DNA of 64,000 nt from Primula veris (GCA_963682055.1 OY821748.1:26314661-26378660), one strand, 5' to 3'; positions 10,028-22,521 are shown, counted from the first letter of the stretch. The notes: generated from the letters alone by a model not told the origin. Program-made: numbers and translations.

Positions 10028-12182
10028 TTTTTTTTAAAATAATTGGTGGGGAAAACCCACATTTTATTAATGAAAATCGCGGGTGAAAAACCCCACAGAA
10101 AGAAACCAAGTAGAAATACTGAAAGAATCTCAAACAGCGAGACCCAAAAGAAATAATAGAAAACTATTACATCCAATTGAAAATTAAATTCTAGAAATTG
10201 CTAGGCAGGTTCCAATAGACTGGCGAGCGATACTTTAAGGACTGAAACTGTAATATGGATGTAATAACATATGTGCTCTTGCATCTCTTCATTTTTCCTG
10301 AAAATAAAACGAAGAGAGATATAGATATCTCCTCCTTCCAAAGATCTCCATTATCATCGAAACCTTAGGTTAGAGAAGCCTTTTGCTTTAGTGAGAATAA
10401 CCCATTTCAATACCTGAGGGAAATCATACAGACAAGAAGAAATGATGTTACCCTCCCAATTTGCAAGAAGATCAGCAGCTTTGTTGCCTTCTCGCGCCAC
10501 ATGCTTGAACATGTACTCACCATCTTTTAATAGATCTTTAATATGATTTAATAAATCTATAACTTTCCATGGGCATTTTTATTTACCTTCTACAATATTT
10601 ATTAATTGTATTGAATAGCTCTCAATAATTAGTTTTTTTTGGGTGAGATTTGTAGACCATAGTAGAGAACTTTGAACTCTGAATAAAGAATTGAATCACC
10701 GGTAATAGATCTAGAAAACCCTTTGACAAAAGTGCCATTTTAGTCTCTAATTAAACCACCAATACCATTAATTATCTATGTTTGTTTGTAACAACCATTT
10801 ATATTAAGTTTCATATACCCAGTTGGTGGATGAAGCCACTTAATAATGGTGACATTATTAATTTTTTTCTTACCACTGTAGTTAGAATAAGAGAAATCTT
10901 TCTCCCTATAATCAAACTGAATAATCAACTCTTCAGAATTTCGAATAATATTGCAGGACCTCATTTTGATATTTTCAAATTTGCATGAACATCTGGATTT
11001 CCAAATAATGATAGAATGTAGAACCTGACAAATTTTTCTTTCTGAGAAATGATTTTTCTTAGTGATATAAGACCACCAGCTGTTAATTCTTCCATATAAA
11101 GAATTATTCTGAATAATTATACCCCATTTTCTTTCAAAGAAATTCCAGACCTCATTCGCAACTATACCAGTACTAAAAAGATGGTCAAATGTCTCATATG
11201 AAGTTTTGCAACAAACACACATAGAAGCCATGCAAATGCCAAATTTGTACAGGTTGCAATCCAAGGAGACAGCTTGGTTAAATATTTTCCACATGAAGCA
11301 AGAGACTTTTAAAGGTACCATTATGTTCCATATAAATGTACTTCTCCAATTTTCATTGCCTACTTCTCTAGAAATCTCCCAAGCTGAGTTTAGAGTAAAA
11401 TTCCCTAGATTAGTAGGTTTCCATATATGCTTTACCCCATTTCCAGCTAGAATTGTATTACTCTAAGTCAATTCTCTAACTTGTAGCATTCTGCACCAAG
11501 TAGTAGTCTCTCTTTTAACAGGAATGTCTTCTGCTTGTTTATTTCTACAGTATTTTGCTTTCATGAATTTGGTCCACAAAGAGTCTTTTGTTTTGAACTT
11601 CCACCAAAGTTTCATTGCAAAAGCTTTAGATATGTCATGAAAACTTTTAACATTCAAGCCCCCTTCTTTCACAGGTGTACAAACTTTGCTCCATCTAACC
11701 CAATGGTACTTATTTTTACCATTTTTGTTACCCCAGAAAATTTTTGACAACAATTGGTCTATTCTTTTAATCACTTGTAGTGGATGGTTCATAGCAGTCA
11801 ATGTATAAATAGGTATAGATTGAAGAACATGCCTAATCAGAATTAATTTCCCTCCCAAATTTAGCCAGTTTTCCTTCCAAGTAGACAGCTTACTTCTCAC
11901 TTTTAGAATAAGTTCATGGAAAAGTATACATTTTTTATGCCCAGAATATAATTTGCAGCCAAGGTAAGAAAAATGAGATTTCTTACTTGTGATATTAACC
12001 TCTTTGCAGATATTTTCTTTTTGTATTGCACTGACACTTTTTGAGAAATAGACAAAGCTCTTGTCTAAGCTGATTTCTTGACTAGAATCTTTATTATAGC
12101 ATTGCAGGGTGTTGCTTATCTTCATGATAGAATGAAGGTCTGCTGAACTAAAGATTATTAGATCATCAGCAAAACCAAGGTG
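10028..12182 (-). mobile_element. 5'-truncated LINE, copy 2
   Basis: A 2,155-bp insertion of the same LINE family on the - strand. It starts inside the reverse transcriptase just before the FADD active site and runs to the 3' tail. The exact 18-bp target-site duplication (10010-10027 and 12183-12200) shows that it inserted in truncated form, as is usual for incomplete reverse transcription. The frame holds FADDLIIF, the RT thumb region, the zinc-binding region and a decayed RNase H. By eye it is clearly diverged from copy 1, so the two are not a recent duplicate pair. Confidence 0.92.
10360..12182 (-). pseudogene. LINE ORF2 fragment (RT, zf-RVT, RNase H), broken
   Basis: Remnant of ORF2. From 12182 the frame is open through FADDLIIFSS and the RT C-terminal region to an in-frame TAG at 11463-11465, where copy 1 has a Glu codon. 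The same frame reopens and runs to a stop at 10776-10778. This second stretch includes the zinc-binding region (CVCCKTSYETFDHLF) and the start of RNase H (LNINGCYK). More RNase H similarity (FVKGFSR; HVAREGNKAADLL) continues to about 10360 with further stops. It keeps tryptophan where copy 1 has its premature stop. Confidence 0.85.
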
Positions 12183-12200
12183 CACTTGATCTTTTGTTCT
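12183..12200. repeat. Target-site duplication, LINE copy 2, 5' side
   Basis: Exact 18-bp partner of 10010-10027. Confidence 0.9.
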
Positions 12201-13660
12201 ATTCCTATTATACTTCTTTCTTTTAGAGAGATGTGGACTCTAAAAAACGATTAGGAAACCTGATTATGAAACTTGTTTCTTTTCTTTAACATATGAACAG
12301 TATACATAGGCTATAACAGGGACCTAGTACACAAGAAGTAAAAGAATTTTATCTTACCTAGAACTCTAACCCTGCTTAGATTAGTACTTAATTAATAAAT
12401 ATTATATAATATTATTAAAAATATTAATACAATATTATCTAATTAATACTTTACCAGTTTTAGGATATTCTATCGGTAAATTATATTCATTTCCATTAGA
12501 GAATATAATTGCACTCTAATTCTTTCTCAAATAATATTTGAGAGCACATTATTAAATACTTAATTTTCTCCCCACGTTAAGATCACATATATCCACCAAG
12601 TAAATAAATTATTAACAATTATTTTACTCGACATATTATTTCCTCGACTTTTCCACTTAACTTATTTGTTGTGTCAAATATAAAATCCACTTGATTTGAC
12701 ACAAACAAAACTTATAATCTTCTTGAGGGGATATCATCAATCCTTGTTAAGTGACGTGAATTCCTTCGATTATAGACACACACCATATAAATAATATTAC
12801 TGGCCAACGTACGGGTTTGTTGACCACAACAAATCTCATCCATTGTAAATCAAAGCAGTATATATTATAAATATGTGTATCGAAAATAATCTAGGGATTA
12901 AGAGTATAAGTAATCATAATAATTTTTTAGGTATAATTATTTTATTCTGGTCAGTACCATAAAATAATATCACTTTGTCATGTTCAATATGCTTTAAGTA
13001 TACTAGCACAAAGAGTCGGAAATCAACCGTTCCCTGTAATTAAGACAGACCTACTAAAACTATATGCTACAACTATACCGATGGTTGTCCACTCAATCTA
13101 AAGTTGTGAACGATAAAATATATTCTGTTAGAACCAGTGATTTGATCTTTCATGTGTAAGGCTTACTCTACACACCAAATCACTTACTATACAAAATAAA
13201 GACACACGTACATATAAATAACATATACAACATTGCTCAAAACTATTCTCAAATAAATCATTCATTGTTAATAAATAAATAATAAAAACCAACAATAAAT
13301 CATATATTTTAGTATATCATTCTAACAGTTTTGATGTCACTACTGTATTAAAAAAATATAGTTTGGTCTATTGAGATATTATTAGCAAGATGATGGGTCG
13401 TTTAGAAATTGGTTAGCAATTACTATTATTATGTTACTTTATGTTGTGTATTAATGACTTTAGTAGGAATTAGTCATATAGATGAGTTACATAAATTCTG
13501 AATAAAAAGGGTTATGAGTATTGAAGTTTTGAAAATTTAATATTAATTATATTAGCATTAATGATGTAAGTTTAAGAATTTTATTGGCTCGTGGAATGGG
13601 TATACATAAGTTATGCTAGTAAATTCTCAAATAGGATAGAAGTTCTGTACAAATATTGAA
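12201..13660. other. AT-rich intergenic DNA, possible short LTR remnant
   Basis: No gene found. A segment at about 13128-13328 begins TGTTAGAA and ends TTCTAACA, as small copia LTRs do. There is no matching 5-bp duplication and no internal element, so I do not call it. The rest is AT-rich without structure that I can name. Confidence 0.4.
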
Positions 13661-13663
13661 CGT

Positions 13664-14945
13664 ATCAGTGCCATCTCCAGCATTTTGGAGACCCAAAACC
13701 GATAAAAAAAAATGGGCCATAAGTATAAACATTAATTTAACCATTAAAATATTAAAAAAAAAACACTCGAATTGATAATTTATTCTTTTGCCCATCATAT
13801 TTTAAGTAAATAATCGGGCACAAGCACACCTGATAAATTATCAGAATAAATTACTAAATCAATCGTATACACAAAATTGAGAATAAATATATACAGTTAA
13901 AATATTAATTTAAAACTCTCAAATTTAGTTGTCTAAATCATCACAAAAGCTCATAAGTCATAGGTTCATATGAATAAAGCGGATTCATTTTTACTATACT
14001 ATTTTTTTTAGGTTAGTCTATCCTTTTTTTTTTGGGCTATTCGATCAAAAAAAATCTCATCCAAGTTTCAACAAAAATTATGGAATTATTAATACGTAGA
14101 ATTGCCTACATACACTCCTCGGTAACACGAGTAGTTAAAAAAAAAATTCTCAATGTGATTACGGTACGTTGTTTTAGAGTAATACTACCATAAATCTGGT
14201 AAATGTGTGTGAGCCACTAAAATCCCAACACCTATTAATGAACCCAAAATAACTACTAACATAAAATTAATTTAAAATTAAAACAAAAATATTCTATTGG
14301 TTGACACATAATAAATTATAGTACACCGTATGAAAAAAAAAATTATCAACCGTACCGAAAAAGTATCGGATGCATTTCAGATACATTACGTAAAAAATAA
14401 AAATAAAATTTATCAATCGTGCCGAAAATGTATCGGATATACGTAATCATGTCAACCCTTTTCTTACTTATATTTTTTTTCATATTTTTTGTTTACCATT
14501 AGATTGGATTGTTTTTATTTAATTATAATCCATAAAAAACTAGGGTAGCCTATCCTAAAAAAATTAGGAAAACAAAAATGGATCCAAATAAATCCCCAAA
14601 TCTATTAGAATATCAGGAGAGAGTAATTTTGTTTAACCTATTTTGAGTTTATCAAATCAAAATTAACTTACAAGTACTGATGTAAAGACTTTATTTACAT
14701 AGAGAAGTAGAAAATCAATTATATTTGTTACGATTTGTGAGAGACATAGACCGTTATGTGTTTGTTTTTATTTGATAATAAAACTTGTATTTTTTTTTAT
14801 ACTCAGTTGTATATTAATAATAAAATAAAATGCTATTATTTTTTTAAGGGTATATTAGTAATTTCATATATAAAGGAAAAAATGGGCCCTTATAATTTTG
14901 ATGGCCCCAGTTTTATGCTTCTAAAATTTGGCTCTAGCCGTTTGT
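13664..14945. mobile_element. Possible degenerate non-autonomous DNA element
   Basis: The left margin (13664 on) contains GCCATCTCCAGCATTTTGGA...ACCCAAAAC...ATGGGCC. The reverse complement of the right margin (14880-14943) contains AGAGCCAAATTTTAGAAGC...AAAACTGGGGCC...AAGGGCCCA. The same order of blocks suggests diverged inverted termini like those of plant hAT elements. No clear 8-bp duplication was found and the interior is AT-rich without coding content. Confidence 0.25.
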
Positions 14946-16110
14946 GGAGTGTAGATACATGATTGGTGTACATTTATTTATGTCATTTATGAATATATTA
15001 TCTTCAGGTTTCATATAACAAGCTGTTTATATTCATTTCGCTAATTCCTACATTAAATATTTAAGAAGAAAGTTCATTCAAGTAGTCTTTATTGTTAGAA
15101 ATATTATTCTATATAGGAGTTAAGTTACATTTTCTTATGTGAGATTAGATAGCAGAGAGTTTGAAACAGAAATAATAAAATTTCATTGTATAAATGTGAA
15201 TTGCTAGTCATATTCAAGTATCCTGCAGGTCACTTCCAACGGTAAAAAATACAGAAAGAATAAAAGAATGAGATTATGTACTACATGTACAAAGATTTGA
15301 ATGATGTATTATTTTATTATTTGTATTTGCGATCATGAAAAATAAGTACAACTGGATAATACTAATAAAGGAAGTTGGTGACGTTGACAACTAAATGAAA
15401 GAGTTTAGTTCTCAACGGTTAACTTGGCGATCGTACATACCTTCGTTAATCGGACCGTGTGTTAAGTAAGAGACTCAACTATCAAGTTGTGTTGACCTTA
15501 ATTACGAAGTGCACGCATGGTTTATAGACCTGAGAAAAAGATGAACAGTAAATGATTGATTAACTCAATCCAGCTTGTTATCGTAAGATATACATATTAT
15601 CATATTTGTTTTTATCATAAAAAGAAATAAATAAATTTTATTATTATTCTGTAATTGTTTAAAAGGATTCAATATTGATGAAAGAAAAAAAAGTTATTTA
15701 GCTTGTTATTGCAAGTTTATTTAAGTATTGATAGTTTCATTGAGTTTTTTTATTAAAAAAAACATTATTTTTAAAGAAACTGAAAAGAAAAATCTTATTT
15801 TCGATCCATATTATATATTGCGAGCCTTTCTTTCTCACTGAACTCATTTGACTCACCATTCTTCTTTTTAAAATGTTTTAAGGTTAGCGAGCAGTTAATT
15901 AGAGTTGATATCGAGTCGGTTTGAGACCAGACAGACATATATGATTATGTGTTATATTCCGCTACGATTCAGTTTTGGCTTACCTTATAAGAGATTAATT
16001 TTTTTTTGCAATGAACGTAATTTTCGATTTACAATTAATGTAACTTTTGATAGAAATTTGAGTTGATGAATGAGGTATTTATGTAGTGTTTTATAATCAT
16101 TCTATTAGGA
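14946..16110. other. AT-rich intergenic DNA
   Basis: About 1.2 kb with no gene, RNA or repeat that I can support. Confidence 0.5.
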
Positions 16111-16117
16111 TTTGTTT

Positions 16118-16139
16118 AGCACGTGCGGCCACACGTGCT
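16118..16139. promoter_or_regulatory. Inverted pair of G-boxes
   Basis: AGCACGTG and CACGTGCT form perfect 8-bp inverted arms around a 6-base spacer, so CACGTG occurs twice within 22 bases. G-boxes are the core site of bHLH and bZIP factors, including PIFs. There is no convincing gene next to it, so any regulatory role is unproven. Confidence 0.35.
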
Positions 16140-17300
16140 ATTCGGCTGTGTGATATCGTGAGGTTATAGTGGGTCTTCAACTCACAACGCAATCATACGC
16201 CTTGCATGTTACAGCTTGGCAGCAGACCAAAACACAAACCTTCATAGTGGCGGATCCGAATTAAGTGTTGAGATTTAGATATATTTTTATATGCGGGGTG
16301 GTGAAAGACAAACATGTATAACTTTTTTTTAATTAACATACAAGGTAAAAAGTTGGATTTCACTTATGGGGTGTTGCAGTCCCCTCAAGTCTACTCGTCT
16401 TCTCCCGGCTTCTTCGTCTTTTCGGCATCTCCAACCCCCCATATGATGGAAAATCGCTCGACCTTCACCGACCCTATGAATGACTTTTCTGAGTTTCTCT
16501 AAATTTTCGGCACTTGAACAAAACAAGTAGGTCCAAAATGAAGCATCAATATGTCACGTCAACAAATCTCATTACCAATACTAAGTCGTGAAACTCAAAA
16601 TTGTGTAGCAATACCTTCGGTTCTTCCCAGATCCATGCTTCCAGCTCTTCTTGAAAGACAAATCGTACTTGTCCAATATCGATCAATATAAATACTTTAC
16701 GGTTTATCACAAGGACCTGGCAAATTATTGACATCCCCAACAAATAAGAAGTCGAGCTCATCCTTCACTCTATGTTGGTGGTCTGGTAATTAGATAGGAA
16801 ACTATACAAATAACGAACGACAATAAGGATCGTGAACCCAAATGATTCAAACTCGAGAGTGCTAACGTTTTGTCTACCAATGAAATATGAATAATCAGAG
16901 ATTACCTTCTGAAAAATCCGCACTCGAGTATACCTGCTAGTTAATGAAGTCACTAACTTAATGTGTGCTAATTAACCAATGATAACAGCACATTGTAAAA
17001 TAATACTAACACCTTTCCTTTCATAATGATATGATAGAATAACAAAAATGTAAATTAAGGAATTATCTCACTTCGATGATATACCGATCTGTTAGTTTAA
17101 TAACAAGTCCGCTCATTTCTAAGGGGGCGGAACTTTAATAGGACAAGGGGTTGATGATTTGGTGGTAACCCCACAATTTATGAAAATGCTACTTTTTGTG
17201 ATTAGATTTTGTAAATTATTTCAATGTTTTACATTTCCAACAAATAAAATTGTATATTTTGCAACTACATGCATTTTTGGCTCCGTGTCCTTCCTGTCAT
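16140..17300. other. Intergenic sequence with moderate GC at 16380-16760, no assignable gene
   Basis: Between 16380 and 16760 the base composition is less AT-rich and short frames exist on both strands. One on the - strand (16546-16761) weakly recalls an F-box/kelch or DUF295 repeat, with a hydrophobic strand followed by an Ala-Trp-x-Trp pattern. I cannot extend it or find splice sites. It may be a decayed gene piece. Confidence 0.3.
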
Positions 17301-17304
17301 AAGT

Positions 17305-17890
17305 AAGGGTGACATCAGTTCGATATCGAAATTTTTGACTACATACCGATACTGTACCAAACTAGTTTGGTTTGAAAATTTTTATATCATTACCGAACCA
17401 AAAAATTCGGTATACCGAACTTTCGGTATACTATTCAGTTAGTTCGGTTTGGTTTCGTTTTTATACCAAACTTTAGAGTTTACAAGTGGTGATAGAAAAA
17501 TTGTGTGTATTGGAAAAAACATAGTATAAAATTTTAAAAATAGTAGATTAAAAAATATATATATATATATATTTATATTATTGTTACTAGATATTTCTAG
17601 TAAATGTTAAAAATAAAATAAAATGTTATAAGTATTCACTAGAAAATGTAATATAAGTATATTATAACAATATTAATAATTAAGTGTATATATGTCTTTT
17701 AGTTTATTAGTTTATATAGTATATTTTAATATTTCGGTTTAAATCGATACCAACCGAACTTACTAAACGAATACCGAAACCGAACCGACTTTCAAACATC
17801 GGTTCGGTTGTACCGTATCGTAATTTCGGTATACCAAATTTTTGATACCGAATTAATTGTTTCGGTTCAAAAAGCAATCGGTTGTTAAAA
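17305..17890. mobile_element. Non-autonomous DNA element with ACCGAA subterminal motifs
   Basis: Both margins carry many copies of TTCGGTAT, ACCGAAC and GGTATACC in inverse orientation (17330-17470 and 17730-17870) around an AT-rich core. This is the usual build of small plant hAT-like elements. Borders and duplication could not be fixed. Confidence 0.4.
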
Positions 17891-18211
17891 GTATACAAAA
17901 AGGTAACCTTCATAAGATTTTTTGGCAAAAGTCTTTTTGGTAGAATAATTCAGACTCTAACCCAACTTACAGTTACCGCAAGTGTCACAACATCATCTGT
18001 CAAATAAAGGCCAGATTAACCTGGATTTCTGACGTGATAATTATAGAAAACGTCTTTTGCAAGAGGTATACGAATATATACAATAGCATCCTTAAATTAT
18101 ATATATATCCGCTTGTAAAAATATAACTTATTATGAGTTGAAAAGTAACCTTAAAAGTGAGCAGTTTAACTATAACATTATTTTTGCAAATTTTTCATAA
18201 CTCGGGGACGG
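17891..18211. other. AT-rich spacer
   Basis: About 320 bases with no gene or repeat that I can support. Confidence 0.45.
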
Positions 18212-18376
18212 CACTATAAAAAAAAAGTTCATTTAACATCATAACTCAAAAAGTTTAGCAAAAGTTTAGCAACAAATAGAATTTGTTGCTAAACTGTTGT
18301 TAAAATTTAGCCACAACCACTTTAGCAACATAATTCAAAAAGTTTTATGATGCTAAATGAACATTTTATTGTAGTG
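18212..18376. mobile_element. 165-bp MITE with CACTA-type ends
   Basis: It begins CACTATAA and ends TTGTAGTG (complement CACTACAA). Long inverted arms share GTTCATTT(A)CATCATAA. ACG occurs just outside each end (18208-18210, with one base between, and 18377-18379), fitting a 3-bp duplication. The interior also holds a smaller palindrome around TTTAGCAACAAAT/ATTTGTTGCTAAA. No coding content. Confidence 0.65.
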
Positions 18377-18790
18377 ACGAATGAAAGAACTATTTTATAA
18401 AAGTAATTTATAAGTAAAAGTAAATTTTGAGTAAATCAAGAAAAATCTTAAATATACCGTAAAATCCCGTTTTTTAATATTGTTTTATTATTTATTAATG
18501 AATGCTCTTATTGTAACAATTACCAATGTTTGGCGGTAAGTAAGAATTATAGAAACTTTATGTCTCGGTTTAATTAAGTAAAAAAAACTGAGGAACAATT
18601 GGTTATTATAATTATAAGCAGAAACTGAAGGCCTGTATTAAAGAACAGAATTAAGGATGGAATGAATACAGAGGGAGAGGAAACGTTTTCCTCATCAAAT
18701 CCTTAGCCGTTTTATTAGTAGACCCCCGTACCACTCAATTTAATGCCACGGTGGTAATGGTAATCGATTTTGAATATCGTGATATTCTAC
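18377..18790. other. AT-rich spacer
   Basis: About 400 bases with no gene or repeat that I can support. Confidence 0.4.
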
Positions 18791-18793
18791 CAT

Positions 18794-19150
18794 TTATACC
18801 ATATTATCATTTATATATAAAATACTCATATTCATATATGTACTTTTTTGTTTTGTGCGATTATTGTCACTACATTTTGTATTATGGCGTTTCGATCTTG
18901 TTTTAGGAGGGAGTGTATTGCAGCCGTTTGCAGTTGTTGAATTGGTATTTTGGGTCATTGCTCTCGGTTGTCTTATTTTTTTATCGGGTTTATTAGTGTG
19001 CTGACACCCCGATTGTTTTATCTTGAGGTATGATGAGTAGACCATATTACACTTTTCGTGTACTACTGCTTGACCGTTTTGTGCTCTTTTTGCGACCATC
19101 GGTTAATCAGCTTATGTAACGTCTGTTAGACATTGGTTTGCACGACAAAA
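18794..19150 (-). repeat. Dispersed repeat, copy A
   Basis: Read on the - strand, this segment matches the + strand of 38595-38890 over about 300 bases with frequent mismatches. Shared blocks include ATGGTCTACTCA, CAACTGCAAACG.CTGCAATACACTC, and TCGTGCAAACCAAT near the far end. An open frame of 101 codons on the - strand is present here but is not conserved in the other copy, so I do not call it a gene. The repeat class is unknown. Confidence 0.6.
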
Positions 19151-19646
19151 AAGTAAAAACCAATATAAAAAAAAGAAAACAAAGTAAAAACAAAGGTACG
19201 AAAAAAAAAAAAACTAAGAAATAAAGATACACAAAGGGAGAAACTATAAAAAAATTTTTAAGAAAACAAGGTACAAAACGGGAAAAAAAAAAAAAAAAAA
19301 AAACGAAGGTACTAAAAGTGAATAAATCCCAACTTGCTTAAACTGAAACTTAATTGTTGGAAGGTCACATATATTAAACTTTATCAAGTGTCCGTCTTGA
19401 GCACAAATTAAATTAAGTTGCAGTGCTCAGCATGTTAATCACTCCGTTATCTTTTCTTGTGCATTTTTCTCTCTCTTGCAACTCTCTGTATCTTAAAGAT
19501 TCCGCAAATTGAGTTTTTTTTTTTTTTTGTTGAAACGCAAATTGAGTTTACGGGGCATATTTAAACAATGGTTATGTTTGTGATTTTAGTTAACCCGATT
19601 ATCATTTTGGTTATTGTCAATTCATCCGGTTCTAGCTTTATTTATA
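19151..19646. other. A-rich and AT-rich spacer
   Basis: Contains A-rich runs, including about 20 consecutive A near 19287, and AT-rich DNA. No gene is seen. Confidence 0.4.
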
Positions 19647-19655
19647 TAATTTCTA

Positions 19656-21811
19656 GGGGTAATTTCTTATAAGTACCTTATAGCAAATTATATTCCTCTT
19701 AGATACTTTGATAATTTCACATTCATTATAGGTACCACTTTTTATACTATATGAGTTTTATTAGTAATTGATTTTTTAAAAAAATGAAAAAAATCATAAA
19801 AAATCATAAAAAATTATAAAAATCATAAAAAATCAAAAAAATTATAAAAAATCACCAAAAATTATAAAAAATCACCAAAAATCACAAAAAATTATTAAAA
19901 AATACAAAAATCACAAAAAATCATAAAAAATTACAAAAAATACAAAAAATTACAAAAAATCACAAAAAATCACAAAAAATTACAAAAAATCACAAAAAAT
20001 ACAAAAAATTACAACAAATCACAAAAATTCACAAAAAATCATAAAAAATCACAAAAAATCACAAAAAATCAAAAAATCACAAAAAATCACAAAATTCACA
20101 AAAAATCACAAAACATTATAAAAAAAATAACAAAAATCACAAAAAATTATAAAAAATCACAAAAAAAAAAGAAATATAAAAAAATTAAAAAATCATAAAC
20201 TTTTTAAAAAATTACAAAAAATATATAATTTTTTTTTGTTAATATAACACTTTTTATACCGAAAAGTGATTTTTTTAAAAAAAAATGGTTTTTCCATGAT
20301 AAATGTGCCTTTTTTTAATCTAAATGAGCTGAAAGTACATCTAGTTCAGTCAAAAATACATATAATTCAGTCAAAAGCGTATATAGTTCAATAAAAGTGC
20401 ATATAGTTCAGTCGAAAGTGTATATAGTTAGTCAAAAATGCATAAAATTGAGTCGAAATTGCATTCAATTCAGCTGAAAGTACATCTAGTTCCATTGAAA
20501 CTGCATACAATTCATTCGAAAGTAAATATAGTTCAATAAAAGTGAGTATGCATATAGTTCAGTTAAAAGTGCATCTGGTTCAGCTGAAAGTACATCTGGT
20601 TCAGTTTAAAGTGCATCTAATTTAATGGAAAATACATATAGTTAAGTCAAAAGTGCATATAGTGTAGTCGAAAATGAATATAGTACAGTCGAAAGTGCAT
20701 ATAGTTCTGTTAAAAATGCATCTGATTCAACTAAAAGTGAATCTGGTACAACTGAAAGTGCATATGGTTCAGCTAAAAGTGTATCTGGTTCAGCTAAAAT
20801 TACATATGGTTCAGACAAAAGTGCATCTAGTTCAATAAAAGTGCATATCGTTTTGTAAAACCTGCATCTGGTTCATTTAAAAGTGCATATGGTTCAGCTG
20901 AAAATGCATATGGTTCAGCTAAAAATGTATCTGGTTCAGCTGAAAGTGCATATGGTTCAGACAAAAGTGCATCTAGTTCAATAAAAGTGCATATCGTTCT
21001 GTAAAATCTGCATCTGGTTCAACTAAAAGTGCATATGCTTTAGCTGAAAGTGCATATAGTTCAGCTAAAAGTGCATCTAGTACAGTCGAAAGTGCATAAA
21101 GTTCAATAAAATTTATTTTTTTTGTGATTTTTTTCATTTTTTTTTTATAATTTTGTGATTTTTTTCATTTTTTTTATAATTTCTTGTGATTTTTTTCATT
21201 TTTTATAAATTTTTTATTTTTTTTATATTTGTATAATTTTTTGTGATTTTTGTGATTTTTTATAATTTTTTTTATTTTTTTATAATTTTTTTTTAAAATT
21301 TTGTGATTTTTTTATATTTTTTTTCATTTTTTGTGATTTTTTTCATTTTTTATAATTTTTTTTTATTTTTTTGTAATTTTTTTAAAATTTTGTGATTTTT
21401 TGTGATTTTTTTATTTACTTTTTCATTTTTTGTGATTTTTTGTGTTTTTTTCATTTTTCATTTTTTGTGTTTTTTTCATTTTTTTAATATTTTAATTTTT
21501 TATAATTTTTTTTATTTTTTTATAATTTTGTGATTTTGTGATTTTTTATAATTTTTTTTGTGATTTTTTTATTTTCTTTTTGATTTTTTTGATTTTTTAT
21601 GATTTTTGTGATTTTTTTTCATTTATTTTGAGATTTTTTGCATTTTATAGAATTTTATGTGTTTTTTTTTTCCATTTTTTATGAAATTTGTGTATGACGT
21701 TTTGGTAAATAAATTAAATAATTAAAAAGTATTACCTATAGGGAATGTGAAATTATAAAGGTACCTAGGAGGAATATAATTTTAAAAGTGATACCTATTG
21801 TGTATTAATTC
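19656..21811. mobile_element. 2.16-kb foldback element with 9-bp duplication and minisatellite loop, Mutator-like
   Basis: It is flanked by an exact 9-bp direct repeat, TAATTTCTA (19647-19655 and 21812-21820). The first 100 bases are the inverted complement of the last 100. The blocks ATAATTTCACATTC and TATAGGTA occur in both arms in inverse order, and ATTATATTCCTC is shared. Inside are an A-rich arm of (AAAAATCAC)n type (19780-20230) and a T-rich arm of (GTGATTTTTT)n type (21110-21660). They enclose a tandem array at about 20325-21110 with units near 20-21 bases, consensus close to AAAGTGCATATAGTTCAGTC. There is no protein. The duplication length points to Mutator superfamily integration; the build is that of a foldback element. 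Confidence 0.78.
20325..21110. repeat. Minisatellite of ~20-21-bp units (loop of the foldback element)
   Basis: About 38 imperfect head-to-tail units resembling AAAGTGCATATAGTTCAGTC, with variants GCATCTGGTTCAGCT and GCATCTAGTTCAATA. Higher-order blocks repeat near 20770-20850 and 20890-21000. Confidence 0.85.
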
Positions 21812-21820
21812 TAATTTCTA

Positions 21821-22131
21821 TCACTTTATTTAGCCTAACATCAATGAGATGAACGATAGTTAAGATCAATCAAAGGTTCCTTAGAATAATGAGCAATACT
21901 TGTAACATTCTAAGTAATTTAACTTATGATTAAAGATAAACAATAATTATTCGCTCCAATTTTCCCATTTTATTGTAAAGACATTGGAACTCATCAATAT
22001 TAAGGGCACAATATTATAACACATTTTTTTTTCCAAAGTCTATCCTTGTTATATTTAAAAAAATAAATTTCTAAGAGTTGTTTAGATAAGGGTAAAAATG
22101 TAAATGCATAAAAAATAATTACTCCATCCGT
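21821..22131. other. AT-rich spacer
   Basis: About 310 bases, no gene or repeat that I can support. Confidence 0.45.
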
Positions 22132-22383
22132 CCTTGAATAAGTGTCAAATATTTCATATTTATTTGTCACAAAATAAGTTTACACCTTCCTAATTTATCA
22201 ATAAAAAAAATGATAAAAATACAATAATAAACTCGAATATTGCAGTAAATACATTCCAAAAATTAATAATACTAATTATTTGATTAAAAGCAAGGTTATA
22301 TTTGTAACTTTCAAATTCAATTAATAATAGATCTTAATATTTGTAAAAGTCAAACGTGCACACTTTAAAATGGACGAAGGAAG
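22132..22383. mobile_element. Stowaway-like MITE (Tc1/mariner type)
   Basis: Ends CTCCATCCGTCC and, reverse-complemented, CTTCCTTCGTCC match the widespread plant CTCCCTCCGT terminus. TA lies on both sides (22130-22131 and 22384-22385). Inverted subterminal blocks include AAGTGT.AAA on the left and its complement on the right. It is 252 bp long with no coding sequence. Confidence 0.75.
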
Positions 22384-22521
22384 TACTAATTTAAAAAACT
22401 AAATAATTAAATGGGAATTTCTCAAAATGGAACAATGGAATGGACCATGAAAAGGAAACTAGGAGCAGTTAAAATATTTTGACAAAGAAAAAGTTTTCAA
22501 GTATTGATATATATATATATA

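Noticed and set aside
13128..13328. Short copia-like LTR (TGTTAGAA...TTCTAACA)
   Set aside because: No matching 5-bp duplication and no internal domain. The termini alone can occur by chance in AT-rich DNA.
16546..16953. F-box/kelch-like gene on the - strand
   Set aside because: Similarity is limited to a few residues, frames are broken, and no splice model works.
18794..19099. 101-aa frame on the - strand
   Set aside because: The homologous repeat copy at 38595-38890 does not keep it open and there is no known domain.
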